Shown: positions 32,593-41,298, numbered from the stretch's first letter. The stretch is 44,862 bases of DNA from an uncultured Prevotella sp. (GCA_900555035.1 USJX01000018.1:1-44862), one strand, 5' to 3'. Notes: a model not told the origin generated them from the sequence alone. Translations and numbers: made by a program.

Positions 32593-34431
32593 ATGATGAA
32601 ATTTACCATTACACATAGAAATAAGAAGAATCAGCTTTTGGTCAGTACCAAGAGCCTGGAGCGCTTTCTGGAGCGCATAGTAAATGATGATGCAAAGAAT
32701 ACCGTGGAGAACTTTCGAGAATATGTTCCTTGGCTCACCAATGGTTACGATGGCTATAAGGATATGCCAACCTGGATGCATGTTCACCCTGCTGCTGAGT
32801 TTCAGAAATCGGAGAATGGACTCCTGAAGATGAAGCAGAACAACGGCATTCTTCTGCTTACGTTTGTTAATATAAAAGAAGAAGGAGGCGTGGCGGCTGC
32901 CAAGCAGAATGTGGCAAGCCTTCCATCTACCCTGGCTGCCTTTATGGGAGCCGACGGCATCAGTCTCCATGTCTTGGTGAAGTATGCCTTGAGCAAGGGA
33001 ACCTTACCCAACGAGGAGGCTGAGGCTGATAGAATATATAAGCAGGCTTTCCATACTTTTGCCCCACTTTATCAGATATTGGTAAAGGCAACGATGCAGA
33101 TGCCCGAGCCTTCTATCTATTCTGATTTCCTGTTGACAAGAGATTCCTTGCCTTATTATCGTGAGGATGCGTTGCCGCTGATGCTGAATGAAGTTATCCA
33201 CACCGTTGAAAAACCTGTGGATAACATGAACGAGGTTGATGTGGATAACTCTTTCGAACATGTGGATAAAGATAGTAAGGAGTTGAGTGACAATATCATG
33301 AGTATGATTGGATTTCTGTGCAAAAAGTATGATTTCCGTTATAACTCGGTGATGAAATTCACGGAATACCGACCGAAAGATAAAGATTATTGGGGATTTC
33401 AACCCGTGGATGCCCGTGTGCAGAAGCGCATGACGCTGGAAGTGCAACTCGCCAATATCCGTGTGAGTATCAAGGATGTACGCAATTATCTGGAGTCGGA
33501 TCTTCTTTCCACCTATAATCCTGTGGAAAACTTCCTTTTTAAGTGCATGGGGAAGTGGGATGGCAAGGATCATATCCGTGCCTTGGCTCGTACGGTGCCT
33601 ACCGATAATCCTCATTGGGAAGATTGGTTCTACACCTGGTTCCTGGCGATGGTTGACCAGTGGCGTTCCTATAGTCATCGCAAATATGGCAACTCGGTGG
33701 CACCTCTTCTCATCTCCAAGCAGGGTTACAACAAGAGTACTTTCTGCAGATCCTTGGTTCCGCCGGAGTTGCAGTGGGGGTATAATGATAACCTTGTATT
33801 GTCAGAAAAAAAGCAGGTGCTTCAGGCGATGTGCCAGGCGCTGCTCCTCAACCTGGATGAGTTCAATCAGATATCTCCTCAGGTGCAGCAGGGATTTCTG
33901 AAAAACATCATCCAGTTGCCGAGTGTGAAGATGAAGCCGCCGTATGGCAGTCATGTGCAGGAGTTTCCGAGAATGGCATCTTTCATCGCCACGAGCAACA
34001 TGGAGGATATCCTCTCCGACCCATCCGGCAATCGCAGATTCCTGGGTGTAGAACTGACGGGTCCTATCGATGTAAGTCAGCTTCCGAATTATGAACAACT
34101 CTATGCGCAGGCCTTGGCGGCATTGCAGGCAGGCGAGAAGACCTATTTTGATGCGGAGCAGACCAAGCTGATTATGGCGAGCAACAGAAAGTTTGAGGTG
34201 ATTTCTCCGGTAGATCAGTATTTCAATCTCTATTTCGACCTGACCGATGATGCCAAACTGGGCGAGTATCTTACGGCAGCCGAGATATTCCAGGAGTTGA
34301 AGAGTCACATCGGATCTTCGGTGAAGTTGAGCAATCTCATCAGTTTCGGTCGCAAACTTTCCCAGATGCCATCCATCCATCGCAAGCGTTTTAATGACGG
34401 CATGCGATACCTGGTGGTGCGAAAATCGTGA
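32593..34431 (+). CDS. VirE_N / VapE-type primase-helicase (DUF3874-like)
   Basis: A 612-residue protein. The N-terminal BT4734/VirE_N-like domain (about 45-185, GILLLTFVNIKEEGGVAAAK and GADGISLHVLVKYALSKG) precedes a VapE-like P-loop ATPase domain (about 310-520: WDGKDHIRALARTVP, the P-loop SKQGYNKST near 376-384, the Walker B LLLNLDEF near 416-423, FIATSNMEDILSDPSGNRRFLGVEL), and a C-terminal DUF3874-like tail. Family members sit in mobile islands and are thought to replicate or protect element DNA. The P-loop has Asn where the GKS Gly is expected. An inverted repeat is present on each side of the unit. Confidence 0.85.
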   Translation: MMKFTITHRNKKNQLLVSTKSLERFLERIVNDDAKNTVENFREYVPWLTNGYDGYKDMPTWMHVHPAAEFQKSENGLLKMKQNNGILLLTFVNIKEEGGVAAAKQNVASLPSTLAAFMGADGISLHVLVKYALSKGTLPNEEAEADRIYKQAFHTFAPLYQILVKATMQMPEPSIYSDFLLTRDSLPYYREDALPLMLNEVIHTVEKPVDNMNEVDVDNSFEHVDKDSKELSDNIMSMIGFLCKKYDFRYNSVMKFTEYRPKDKDYWGFQPVDARVQKRMTLEVQLANIRVSIKDVRNYLESDLLSTYNPVENFLFKCMGKWDGKDHIRALARTVPTDNPHWEDWFYTWFLAMVDQWRSYSHRKYGNSVAPLLISKQGYNKSTFCRSLVPPELQWGYNDNLVLSEKKQVLQAMCQALLLNLDEFNQISPQVQQGFLKNIIQLPSVKMKPPYGSHVQEFPRMASFIATSNMEDILSDPSGNRRFLGVELTGPIDVSQLPNYEQLYAQALAALQAGEKTYFDAEQTKLIMASNRKFEVISPVDQYFNLYFDLTDDAKLGEYLTAAEIFQELKSHIGSSVKLSNLISFGRKLSQMPSIHRKRFNDGMRYLVVRKS

Positions 34432-34454
34432 GGGATGGAGCCAAATCGTGAGTG

Positions 34455-34501
34455 ATAGCGTGATGGATATTCCCGTTTTCGGGAGTATCTGTCACGCTAT
34501 T
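34455..34501. repeat. Inverted repeat, right copy
   Basis: ATAGCGTGATGGATA (from about 34456) and TATCTGTCACGCTAT (ending about 34500) form an imperfect stem around TTCCCGTTTTCGGGAG, which itself can pair (CCCG/CGGG). The arms match the 31690-31737 repeat. Confidence 0.75.
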
Positions 34502-34663
34502 AAAGTATCTGTATATGAATATGTTAAGGTGGATTTTGGCGGTAAATCGTGATGGGTGATAGATGGGTTGAAAACTTTGTTCTACGTATGCGGGGGCAGA
34601 TGTTCTTATCCAATTATAGCCGAAATACTTCGTTACGAAATTTTTCGTAAAAAACGTGAAAAA

Positions 34664-34717
34664 TGCAGCGCACTGCAAAAAATACCTAAAATCGGAAGAA
34701 ATTTGCAGCGCAATGCA
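34664..34717. repeat. Two TGCAGCGCANTGCA boxes 40 bp apart
   Basis: TGCAGCGCACTGCA (34664-34677) and TGCAGCGCAATGCA (34704-34717) differ at one base, and each is an imperfect palindrome flanked by A/T runs. They lie 150-190 bp upstream of the Rpn gene's predicted start. Confidence 0.6.
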
Positions 34718-34844
34718 TTTTTTATTGGCTAATATACGATTGAAAATATGATAGAGCACAAGGAATATATGTACTCGACTGGCTGGTGGAGGGGGATTAA
34801 TTTGATGTTGGCAAGGAAAAGGGAGGAAAAATATCTTCAAAAGC

Positions 34845-34875
34845 TTGCTAGTTTGAAAATAAAGTCGTAACTTTG
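34845..34875 (+). promoter_or_regulatory. Promoter of the Rpn-family nuclease gene
   Basis: TTG (34845-34847) and TAACTTTG (34868-34875) are spaced about 20 nt. The leader to the ATG at 34897 is about 15 nt. Confidence 0.65.
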
Positions 34876-34896
34876 CCGTATGGAATTTTAAAACAG

Positions 34897-35820
34897 ATGG
34901 TTATGAAGTACTTAGACCCTAAGGCAGACCTTACGTTCAAGAAGATATTCGGCAATCATCCTAAAAGACTGATTAGCCTTCTGAACGCACTCCTGCCACT
35001 CAACGAAGAAGAGCAGATACACGAAATCAAGTATCTGCCTACAGAACTTGTGCCCGAAAATAATAGCTACAGATATGCCATTGCAAACATACTCTGTATA
35101 GATACCAAAGGCAACAAATTATGTGTTGTAATACGAATAGAATGGTCTGATTTTTTCGAACAACGTGTACAATTCCTTGCATCAGAACTCTATGTGGATC
35201 CGGCAATAAAGCAAATGAAATACTTTGCCCAATATCCTACATATTCACTCAATCTGATAAGTGATACCTTTAAATATAACACTTCAGATTTCATCCACAA
35301 CTATCACATCGTGTACGGCAAAGATACCCATCAAGTAATTAAAGGTCTACACTTCACTTTTATCGAACTTTCAAAGTTCACTCCTCAATCCATCGCCAAC
35401 AATCGTATGATGGTACTGTGGCTCAGATTTCTCACGGAAATCAATGAAGACACCAAGGAGATTCCTTCCGACCTGCTCAATGACCCGGAGATTGGAAAAG
35501 CCGTAGAGGAGCTGGAGATTTCCGGCTTTACAGAAGCCGAACTCAGAGCCTATGACAAATTCTGGGATTCTGTAAGTGTTGAAAGAACTCTTCTGGATGA
35601 CAGATACCAGAAAGGAATGGAGAAAGGCATGAAGCAAGGTATTGCTGAAGGCATGGAAATGGGCATGAAGCAAGGCTTGGAAAAGGGTAAGGCTGAAGGC
35701 AAGCATGAGGCCAACACAGAAACAGCAAAACGTTTGCTGACAATGGGACTTTCTGCCGAAGAGGTTGCCAAAGCTACCCAGCTACCTTTGGAAATCATTA
35801 AGAAACTGAGCAGTTTGTAA
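34897..35820 (+). CDS. Rpn/PD-(D/E)XK nuclease family 'transposase' protein
   Basis: A 307-residue protein of the PDDEXK_2 (Rpn-like, recombination-promoting nuclease) family: KYLDPKADLTFKKIFGNHPKRLISLLNALLPL at the N-terminus (split here only for naming), with the catalytic region around CIDTKGNKLCVVIRIEW, where the usual (D/E)xK reads VIRIEW. The C-terminal third has a Gly/Met/Lys-rich run of GMEKGMKQGIAEGM-type repeats typical of this family. Members promote RecA-independent recombination and are multi-copy in Bacteroidetes. An in-frame TTG at 34873 overlaps the -7 box and is rejected; ATG 34897 or 34903 is the start. Confidence 0.85.
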   Translation: MVMKYLDPKADLTFKKIFGNHPKRLISLLNALLPLNEEEQIHEIKYLPTELVPENNSYRYAIANILCIDTKGNKLCVVIRIEWSDFFEQRVQFLASELYVDPAIKQMKYFAQYPTYSLNLISDTFKYNTSDFIHNYHIVYGKDTHQVIKGLHFTFIELSKFTPQSIANNRMMVLWLRFLTEINEDTKEIPSDLLNDPEIGKAVEELEISGFTEAELRAYDKFWDSVSVERTLLDDRYQKGMEKGMKQGIAEGMEMGMKQGLEKGKAEGKHEANTETAKRLLTMGLSAEEVAKATQLPLEIIKKLSSL

Positions 35821-35869
35821 AAAATATAATAACGGAAATGTAGATTACAAATATCACCATATAATAAAG

Positions 35870-35906
35870 GGTCTATATGCCACCTGTTCATCGTGGCATA
35901 TAGACC
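35870..35906. terminator. Perfect 14-bp hairpin after the Rpn gene
   Basis: GGTCTATATGCCAC (35870-35883) pairs with GTGGCATATAGACC (35893-35906) around a 9-nt loop, 50 nt after the Rpn stop. No T-run follows, so it may be a structural repeat or an element end rather than a true terminator. Confidence 0.45.
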
Positions 35907-36024
35907 TGCGTCATCTGTGATTACACAGATACACACAAATAGTTTATAACAGAGTTATTATATAGAGTGATAGATTAAAATCCCATCCTTTTCTGTTAAT
36001 CTGGATATTGCATAGTAAAAGTTA

Positions 36025-36285
36025 CTATTTGTGACAGCTCTTTTTGTGTCCGCAGTATTTGCAATATGATTGCTGCCAAACCTCTCCGTTGGTAATGGGA
36101 GAGAATCCTGAACAGCTACATCCAACAGAGCCTGTACAATACTTTCCTTGTGCTGTCATGTGAGTGGTGAAGGCATCGTGGTTGTGAGCACCAAAGTCAT
36201 CCTTGTGGGAATTTGCCAAAACTGTTACAGAAGTAGCCATTGCTATCATAACTGTAAAAATAAAAATCATCTTTTTCATTGTCAT
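36025..36285 (-). CDS. Small exported Cys-rich protein
   Basis: An 86-residue secreted protein. Residues 3-24 are a signal peptide (KKMIFIFTVMIAMATSVTVLA). The mature part has six Cys (GKYCTGSVGCSCSGF and YCKYCGHKKSC) arranged like a metal-binding or disulphide knuckle, with several His. I do not recognise the family. Its upstream 72 bp duplicate those of the neighbouring BIG2 protein gene, so both are probably controlled alike. Either of two in-frame ATGs (36285, 36279) may be used. Confidence 0.65.
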   Translation of the reverse strand: MTMKKMIFIFTVMIAMATSVTVLANSHKDDFGAHNHDAFTTHMTAQGKYCTGSVGCSCSGFSPITNGEVWQQSYCKYCGHKKSCHK

Positions 36286-36353
36286 ATACCCTGATTCGTG
36301 TCGGGCGCAACTTCTAATTATTATTATTGTTTCTTTGTCTGTTTATGAATAAT
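36282..36353 (-). repeat. Duplicated upstream region, copy A
   Basis: About 72 bp nearly identical to 37935-38007, running from the start codons outward: GGGTATATGA near the ATG, GTTGCGCCCGA in the middle, and ATAAACAGAC at the far end. It sits directly before the small Cys-rich gene. Confidence 0.75.
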
Positions 36354-36381
36354 ATATAGGGAAAGTAACCCTGCTAGAGCA

Positions 36382-37938
36382 TTATTTTATCAAAACTTTC
36401 TTGATTTGACTGCCAATTCTGACAATATACAATCCCTTGGCCAGGTTTCCTACCCTGTTCGTTTTACCAGAGAAGACAATCATACCATTATCACGATATA
36501 CCGTGATGTTCGCCATATCATCCATCGTGATTGTTCCATTGGCAATGTGGACTTTTGGAGTTTCAACTACGGTATTTGAGATTCCTGTTATGTCCTCCAC
36601 GGTTGCTTTCAGACTATAATACAGTGCCTCCAACTGTCCATTTTTCCACTTCTCTTCACTCTCATTCCATGAGAATGCCGCCACATAAAAAGCTCCCAAA
36701 GTGATAGAACCATCTTCATTCATTTTCAGAGTCCATGTATCTGCCCAGTCATCTGTTGTTTCATCAAATACATATAGTGTATATAACGGGCTGTTATTAT
36801 CTGTGTATCTCAGAATGTTGTAGTATGACACGTCAACTGTAGCTGTTCCGTTCCCGCTGTCATGCAATTTAAATCCTCCGTTATTGTATTTTGTAAGATC
36901 GTCATTAAACATGGAAGTGATATAATATGATCCATCTTTCTCTGCGATGGTCATTTCAAATCCATCTTGATACACCCTCGTAGGATTGTTCTCCACATGA
37001 TTGGATGCAACCTTATAATTCCCTGACCATACTGTAGGCTTTCCAATGGCGTTCTTTTTTACTGTTATGTTGCACGTAGCCTGTTTCCCGCTTCCGTCCT
37101 TTGCCTTACATTTAATGGTGGCAGTACCTGCTGATTTTGCAGTAACAAGTCCTGTGGATGACACTGTGGCAACAGATGTGTCGTCTGATGTCCAGCCAAC
37201 ACTTTTATTGGTAGCCGAACTTGGACTGACTGTTGCATGGAGTTGTGTGGTTTCTCCAACATATAGAGTTGCAGCTGTCTTGTTTAATGTTATGCTTGTA
37301 ACATATACCGTTGCAGCCTCTACATATACTTTGCAAGTCGCATATTTTCCACTGCCATCCGCAGCACGGCATGTAATAGTAGCTGTTCCTACCGACATTG
37401 CCGACACAAGACCGTTGTTCACCGTAGCCACAGATGTATTGTTGCTCGACCAGTTTACATACTTGTTCGTTGCATTTGTCGGATAGATAGAGGCTGACAG
37501 TTGATAGGTATTTCCTTTTTTCAAACTGATGGACGATTGGTTCAGCATCACATTCGTCACACTGACATTTGTTGATTTTACAGTGATGGTATAGTAGAAA
37601 TCCATTGTTCGAAAGAATCCATTGATGAAGTAGCTGCATTTGAAATACACCTTGCACGAAGATGTCGCCTTGATACCCTTGACAGTTGCATAGTAGCGGG
37701 TGGAACTGGTCACTGTGGCATACGAGTTATTCTCAGAATACCATTGATAGGTGACACCCGTTGATTTTCGGAGGGTACGTTCATAGGCATCAGCCAGTTT
37801 TATAGTTACGGTACCTCCTTCATAAACAGAAGCTTCTCCTGCTTTTGCAGAAGCATTTGCATTTTGAACTGTTGCAAATGCGAACAGAACCATTAGAATG
37901 ATGGCCTGCAGATGTGTAGTAAATGTTCTCATTATCAT
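36382..37938 (-). CDS. Secreted protein with two BIG2 Ig-like domains and T9SS-like tail
   Basis: A 518-residue exported protein. The signal peptide (about 1-29) is followed by an Ig-like domain (about 33-122), two bacterial Ig-like BIG2 domains (about 126-208 and 211-294, both with the TLYVGETTQL or LKKGNTYQL entry and ending ATCxI/V), and an unassigned beta-rich domain (300-450). The last about 30 residues (GNLAKGLYIVRIGSQIKKVLIK) resemble a type IX secretion sorting domain. Probably exposed on or released from the cell surface. It may act with the adjacent small Cys-rich protein, which shares its upstream sequence. Confidence 0.8.
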   Translation of the reverse strand: MIMRTFTTHLQAIILMVLFAFATVQNANASAKAGEASVYEGGTVTIKLADAYERTLRKSTGVTYQWYSENNSYATVTSSTRYYATVKGIKATSSCKVYFKCSYFINGFFRTMDFYYTITVKSTNVSVTNVMLNQSSISLKKGNTYQLSASIYPTNATNKYVNWSSNNTSVATVNNGLVSAMSVGTATITCRAADGSGKYATCKVYVEAATVYVTSITLNKTAATLYVGETTQLHATVSPSSATNKSVGWTSDDTSVATVSSTGLVTAKSAGTATIKCKAKDGSGKQATCNITVKKNAIGKPTVWSGNYKVASNHVENNPTRVYQDGFEMTIAEKDGSYYITSMFNDDLTKYNNGGFKLHDSGNGTATVDVSYYNILRYTDNNSPLYTLYVFDETTDDWADTWTLKMNEDGSITLGAFYVAAFSWNESEEKWKNGQLEALYYSLKATVEDITGISNTVVETPKVHIANGTITMDDMANITVYRDNGMIVFSGKTNRVGNLAKGLYIVRIGSQIKKVLIK

Positions 37939-38007
37939 ATACCCTAATACGTCATCGGGCGCAACTTCTAATTGTTATTCTTGTTCTTTTGTCTGTTTAT
38001 GTATAAT
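37935..38007 (-). repeat. Duplicated upstream region, copy B
   Basis: The second copy, before the BIG2 protein gene. The match with copy A continues into the first codons (ATGANAATGA). No consensus -7 box is visible in either copy. Confidence 0.75.
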
Positions 38008-38210
38008 TTGTCTGTAATGTCACCACGTCAGAGAATTTATTTTTTCTCTTTTGGCTTTGTTACCATCTGAAGCCCTCTCAACAATAGTTACCTTTATATA
38101 ATAATAGGTGAATCCCCCATAAAACCTAAATTTTCAGATTTCAGTAAGCGGTTTTTGCTTAAAATATTTTAAAACAGCATCAAAATATTGGATTTTTTTT
38201 GTTTTTCTTA

Positions 38211-38240
38211 TTGTTATTTCAACTTATTTCTATATCTTTG
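38211..38240 (+). promoter_or_regulatory. Promoter of the upxY-like gene and leader start
   Basis: TTG at 38211-38213 and TATCTTTG at 38233-38240 are 19-20 nt apart. Transcription is expected near 38247. Confidence 0.7.
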
Positions 38241-38246
38241 CATTCG

Positions 38247-38471
38247 GATTGCATAGCCAGATTGGAGTTGTCGCTGTTAGACGAGTTCTTGCATGATAAC
38301 CAAGTTGGCAGCCTACGCCGTGCTGAGTGTAGAAGATTCACTAACTGATCTATAAAACACAAGCAGGCAATGGGTGGGAATAGCATCCAGACATATGATA
38401 AGATGAATCTACATTCTTTTCTAAGTCACAATTTAACGATTTTTTCTGTCTAGAAATAAGTTAACACCGAT
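38247..38471 (+). promoter_or_regulatory. Long 5' leader of the antiterminator gene
   Basis: About 225 nt of untranslated leader separate the promoter from the ATG. In Bacteroides, UpxY proteins act on the leader of their own operon, so this stretch is the probable recognition site. Small stems such as CAGC/GCTG near 38310-38330 are visible, but no strong terminator. The region 37939-38210 further upstream holds no gene. Confidence 0.5.
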
Positions 38472-39200
38472 ATGAAAGTCGATGAATGTCCATCTAACGA
38501 TGGACACACCCTAGGAGGTGGTGAATTCCCTCCTTGCGCTGGACTTACCTCCAACGTCCTCCCCGAAGCTCAAAGCACCATTTCTGCAGAGAGTTCACAA
38601 ACAGGGGTGTCCACCAAAAATGCCCTTTTGCCAACTAAGCCTAAAGTACGACGAGAGGCAGATATTCCTCATTGGTATGCCTTGCGAACTACTTATGGCA
38701 GAGAGAAAAAGGCATACGACTATTTGACCGCCAAAGGTGTCACGGCTTTCTATCCTACCACTAATGTAGTAAAACTTATAAAAGGTAAGCGCAAAAATGT
38801 TACCGAATCCCGTTTACCCAACATCTTCTTTGCCTATGGTACCGAAGAACAACTCAAAGAATATGTTTATGACAACGTAAACCTCCCATTCCTCCGTTTT
38901 TATTATCGTCACTACCACGAAGGGAGCAAGATTAAAAAGACTCCATTGATAGTTCCAGACAATCAGATGGAAAGTCTGAAAATCATTTGTGCTGCCGATG
39001 CAGATAACACCTTCGTATCTTTAGTCAAAGTACCAAAGTTTGAGAAAGGACAGCTGGTAAGGGTTATTGATGGTGCATTTAAAGGAGTGACGGGAAGAGT
39101 CGCAAGGTGGCAAGGGCAACAGAGAGTAGGCGTGGTTGTTGATGATTTGGTAACAATGGTAACAGCCTATATACCAAGTGCGTTTCTTCAAAAAATATAA
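38472..39200 (+). CDS. UpxY-family transcription antiterminator (NusG paralogue)
   Basis: A 242-residue NusG-like protein. After a roughly 60-residue low-complexity N-terminal extension comes the NGN domain (about 63-165: HWYALRTTYGREKKAYDYL, RLPNIFFAYG) and a C-terminal KOW domain (about 187-225: GQLVRVIDGAFKGVTGRVAR). UpxY proteins usually stand first in capsular polysaccharide loci and let RNA polymerase read through the long operon. Here no glycosyltransferase follows in the window. The next genes are a GTPase/protease block 76 nt downstream, so UpxY may control those instead. The ATG at 38472 gives the whole protein. Confidence 0.85.
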   Translation: MKVDECPSNDGHTLGGGEFPPCAGLTSNVLPEAQSTISAESSQTGVSTKNALLPTKPKVRREADIPHWYALRTTYGREKKAYDYLTAKGVTAFYPTTNVVKLIKGKRKNVTESRLPNIFFAYGTEEQLKEYVYDNVNLPFLRFYYRHYHEGSKIKKTPLIVPDNQMESLKIICAADADNTFVSLVKVPKFEKGQLVRVIDGAFKGVTGRVARWQGQQRVGVVVDDLVTMVTAYIPSAFLQKI

Positions 39201-39276
39201 TAAAACAATTGCTTTAATGGTTACAATCTTTATGATGGTATCATAAACATGTATAACAAATTAATCATTTATAATT

Positions 39277-40335
39277 ATGGGAAGTTTTAATTACCAAAAG
39301 CTCATGTGGGCATTGCTATACTTAGCATTTGGCTCATTTAGTTGTTGGGCCACTGCAGAATCATTATTTTTGACATGGCCCGACATTCCTCTTGTTTTTT
39401 GCTGGGTTATATCTATTGGTTTCTTTCTTATTGCCTCTTTAGGATGTAAGATGATCGCTGATGCCTTTGACCATAGCAAGTATGTCAAAAACCGTTCTTT
39501 CTCTTTATGGATGGGACTATTGATAATCTGCGTTTTTTGGTTGATTTGCAGTATGCCTACAAATACTCATACATTCTTGTATAGAGACATTGCGACTTCT
39601 ACTGTAACTGAAGACATTCAGAGTACGAGTAAGTATCTTAATCAATTGGCTACAAATGAGTTTGATACAAAAGCTTGCCAACAAGAAAAAGAACAACTAA
39701 AACATAGCGTGCAGACGAAGCTTAATGAACTATGGAATGAAATGAGCCATAGTGCCAATGTTGGCGTAGGTCCTGCAGCAAAGAAAATCATGTTAGATAT
39801 TGCTGGCATCTTAAGTGATGGCCAGTTAGGAGTGCCTTCGGTTAAGAACAAGGTGATGTCAGAACAAGAGTTGGTAACCTACTTTAAAGATTATTCAAGA
39901 TTAGTTAATGGCGTTTTAAATGCACGCCTGTCACAAATTGATCGCGAATATTCTGGTAACACAAACAGATTTGCACAAGTAATCAGGACTGCAACAAATG
40001 CGAATAAGAATCTCGCTATATTGAAAAAAGCTCTTGATGATGGCGATTACGATATAAACGAAGCAAAGACGGTTAACAAACAAATAATTCCAAGACTAAA
40101 TGAGGGTTATTCATTGGTTAAGAATTATTCATCGAAAATTGTATTTAACCCATTAGCGGATAAAGCTCATTATGAAAATGATGGTCCATTTATCAAACAC
40201 ATTATAGGTGTATATAATCTTTGGGGAGATTTCCTGTCAGGAAACCTTCCTAGTAAAACTGGAAGTATGATTTTTTACATACTGATTTCCATCTTAGTAG
40301 ATATAGCAGCATTCATATTCTTTACAAAAATATAA
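39277..40335 (+). CDS. Four-TM membrane protein of the GTPase-protease block
   Basis: A 352-residue protein. Three TM helices occupy residues about 10-30, 38-60 and 77-95; a large soluble helical region (about 100-325, rich in Gln, Asn and Lys) follows, and a final TM (about 330-350) ends one residue before KI. The soluble part looks helical, with coiled-coil potential around 110-150 and 215-260. No enzyme motif is seen. It is the first gene of a five-gene block and the next ATG is only 5 nt after its stop. I infer a scaffold or sensor for the GTPase. AT-rich composition contrasts with the flanking genes left of 38000. Confidence 0.7.
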   Translation: MGSFNYQKLMWALLYLAFGSFSCWATAESLFLTWPDIPLVFCWVISIGFFLIASLGCKMIADAFDHSKYVKNRSFSLWMGLLIICVFWLICSMPTNTHTFLYRDIATSTVTEDIQSTSKYLNQLATNEFDTKACQQEKEQLKHSVQTKLNELWNEMSHSANVGVGPAAKKIMLDIAGILSDGQLGVPSVKNKVMSEQELVTYFKDYSRLVNGVLNARLSQIDREYSGNTNRFAQVIRTATNANKNLAILKKALDDGDYDINEAKTVNKQIIPRLNEGYSLVKNYSSKIVFNPLADKAHYENDGPFIKHIIGVYNLWGDFLSGNLPSKTGSMIFYILISILVDIAAFIFFTKI

Positions 40336-40340
40336 TAATT

Positions 40341-41297
40341 ATGCCATTAGATCCTAGAGAAAAAAAAGGTGTTGATTCATCTATCGAAGCTGGCCACAAT
40401 AATAAAAAGCCAACTGACAACAACGTAGCCAATATCGCTGATGCACATATGGAGGTACATGCTACACATGAGCATCAGCCCACACACAGTACACCTTCCC
40501 TAGATGGTGAGGTGTTTATAGTAGATCCTGAACCGCCGATAGTCATTTTATATGGCCCTACGTCATGTGGCAAATCTATGACGCTAGTAAGATTGACCAG
40601 ATGGTTAAGTCAAAATGGCTATACGATTACACCTGATCGTTCATTTCGATCTTCTACAGACGTTAAATATCAGAATAATTGTGACAACTTCATGTCTATC
40701 ATAAATTCTGATATCGCACAAGATGGTACCATGGATTATATGCTTGTAGACGTTATAGAAATCTCTACAGGAAAGGTGAAGTGTAAGATATTAGAAGCAC
40801 CAGGTGAGTATTATTTTGATTCGGTCAATATAGACAGAGAGTACCCAAACTATCTTGAAACAATTTATTCTGCTCCAAACCGTAAAGTGTGGACTTTCAT
40901 TGTGGAGCCAGGATGGTTAGATCCAAATAACAGAGCTGCGTATGTTGCACGTATTAATGCTCTAACTATTAAGCCAAATGATAGAGCTGTAATAATGCTG
41001 AACAAGGCTGATGATGCCCCTGGGGTGATTGACAATACCGGTTTCTGTCACGAAGAGGCTGCAATGGGGTATACAAATACATACTTCAGAGGTATATTTA
41101 ATAGATTCAGAAACAGAACACCTATAGTAAGTATATTCAAACCTTTCAATTGTGGTTTTGTCCCATTTGTAACTGGTAGATACCCATGGGTGGAAGTAGA
41201 AGATGGACAAGGTAACACGAAGAAAGTGAAGCAGTTTATCCAAGGTAACGATGAGTATCCTGCAAAACTGTGGAAAGAGATAAAAAAGAGTATTTAG
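40341..41297 (+). CDS. P-loop GTPase-like protein of a conflict-type operon
   Basis: A 318-residue protein with an unstructured His/Asn-rich N-terminus (1-60). The Walker A/G1 motif is GPTSCGKS (72-79). A G3-like motif LEAPGE (151-156) replaces DxxG, and a clear G4 motif NKAD (221-224) predicts guanine specificity. The remaining strands (VWTFIVEPGWLD, RAVIML) are those of a GTPase core. It recalls the DO-GTPase/GAP1 group of NTP-dependent conflict systems, but that placement is by memory and not shown. Family expectation: a GTP-driven switch controlling a membrane effector. Flanked by genes at 5 and 1 nt, so co-translated. Confidence 0.75.
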   Translation: MPLDPREKKGVDSSIEAGHNNKKPTDNNVANIADAHMEVHATHEHQPTHSTPSLDGEVFIVDPEPPIVILYGPTSCGKSMTLVRLTRWLSQNGYTITPDRSFRSSTDVKYQNNCDNFMSIINSDIAQDGTMDYMLVDVIEISTGKVKCKILEAPGEYYFDSVNIDREYPNYLETIYSAPNRKVWTFIVEPGWLDPNNRAAYVARINALTIKPNDRAVIMLNKADDAPGVIDNTGFCHEEAAMGYTNTYFRGIFNRFRNRTPIVSIFKPFNCGFVPFVTGRYPWVEVEDGQGNTKKVKQFIQGNDEYPAKLWKEIKKSI

Positions 41298-41298
41298 T

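Larger units (their letters stand above)
34432..34896. other. Intergenic region right of the primase: repeats, no gene
   Basis: No gene is supported. It contains the right-hand relative of the 31690 inverted repeat (34455-34501), AATCGTGA words at 34424, 34443 and 34546, a pair of TGCAGCGCANTGCA boxes (34664-34677, 34704-34717), and the promoter of the next gene. Confidence 0.65.

Noticed and set aside
34873..34896. TTG start for the Rpn-family gene
   Set aside because: The TTG is part of the -7 promoter element, so it cannot be translated from that promoter.
39200..39276. Separate promoter for the GTPase block
   Set aside because: TTGC and TACAATCTTTA are present, but the -7 element departs from TAnnTTTG; too weak to annotate, though it would matter for the antiterminator idea.
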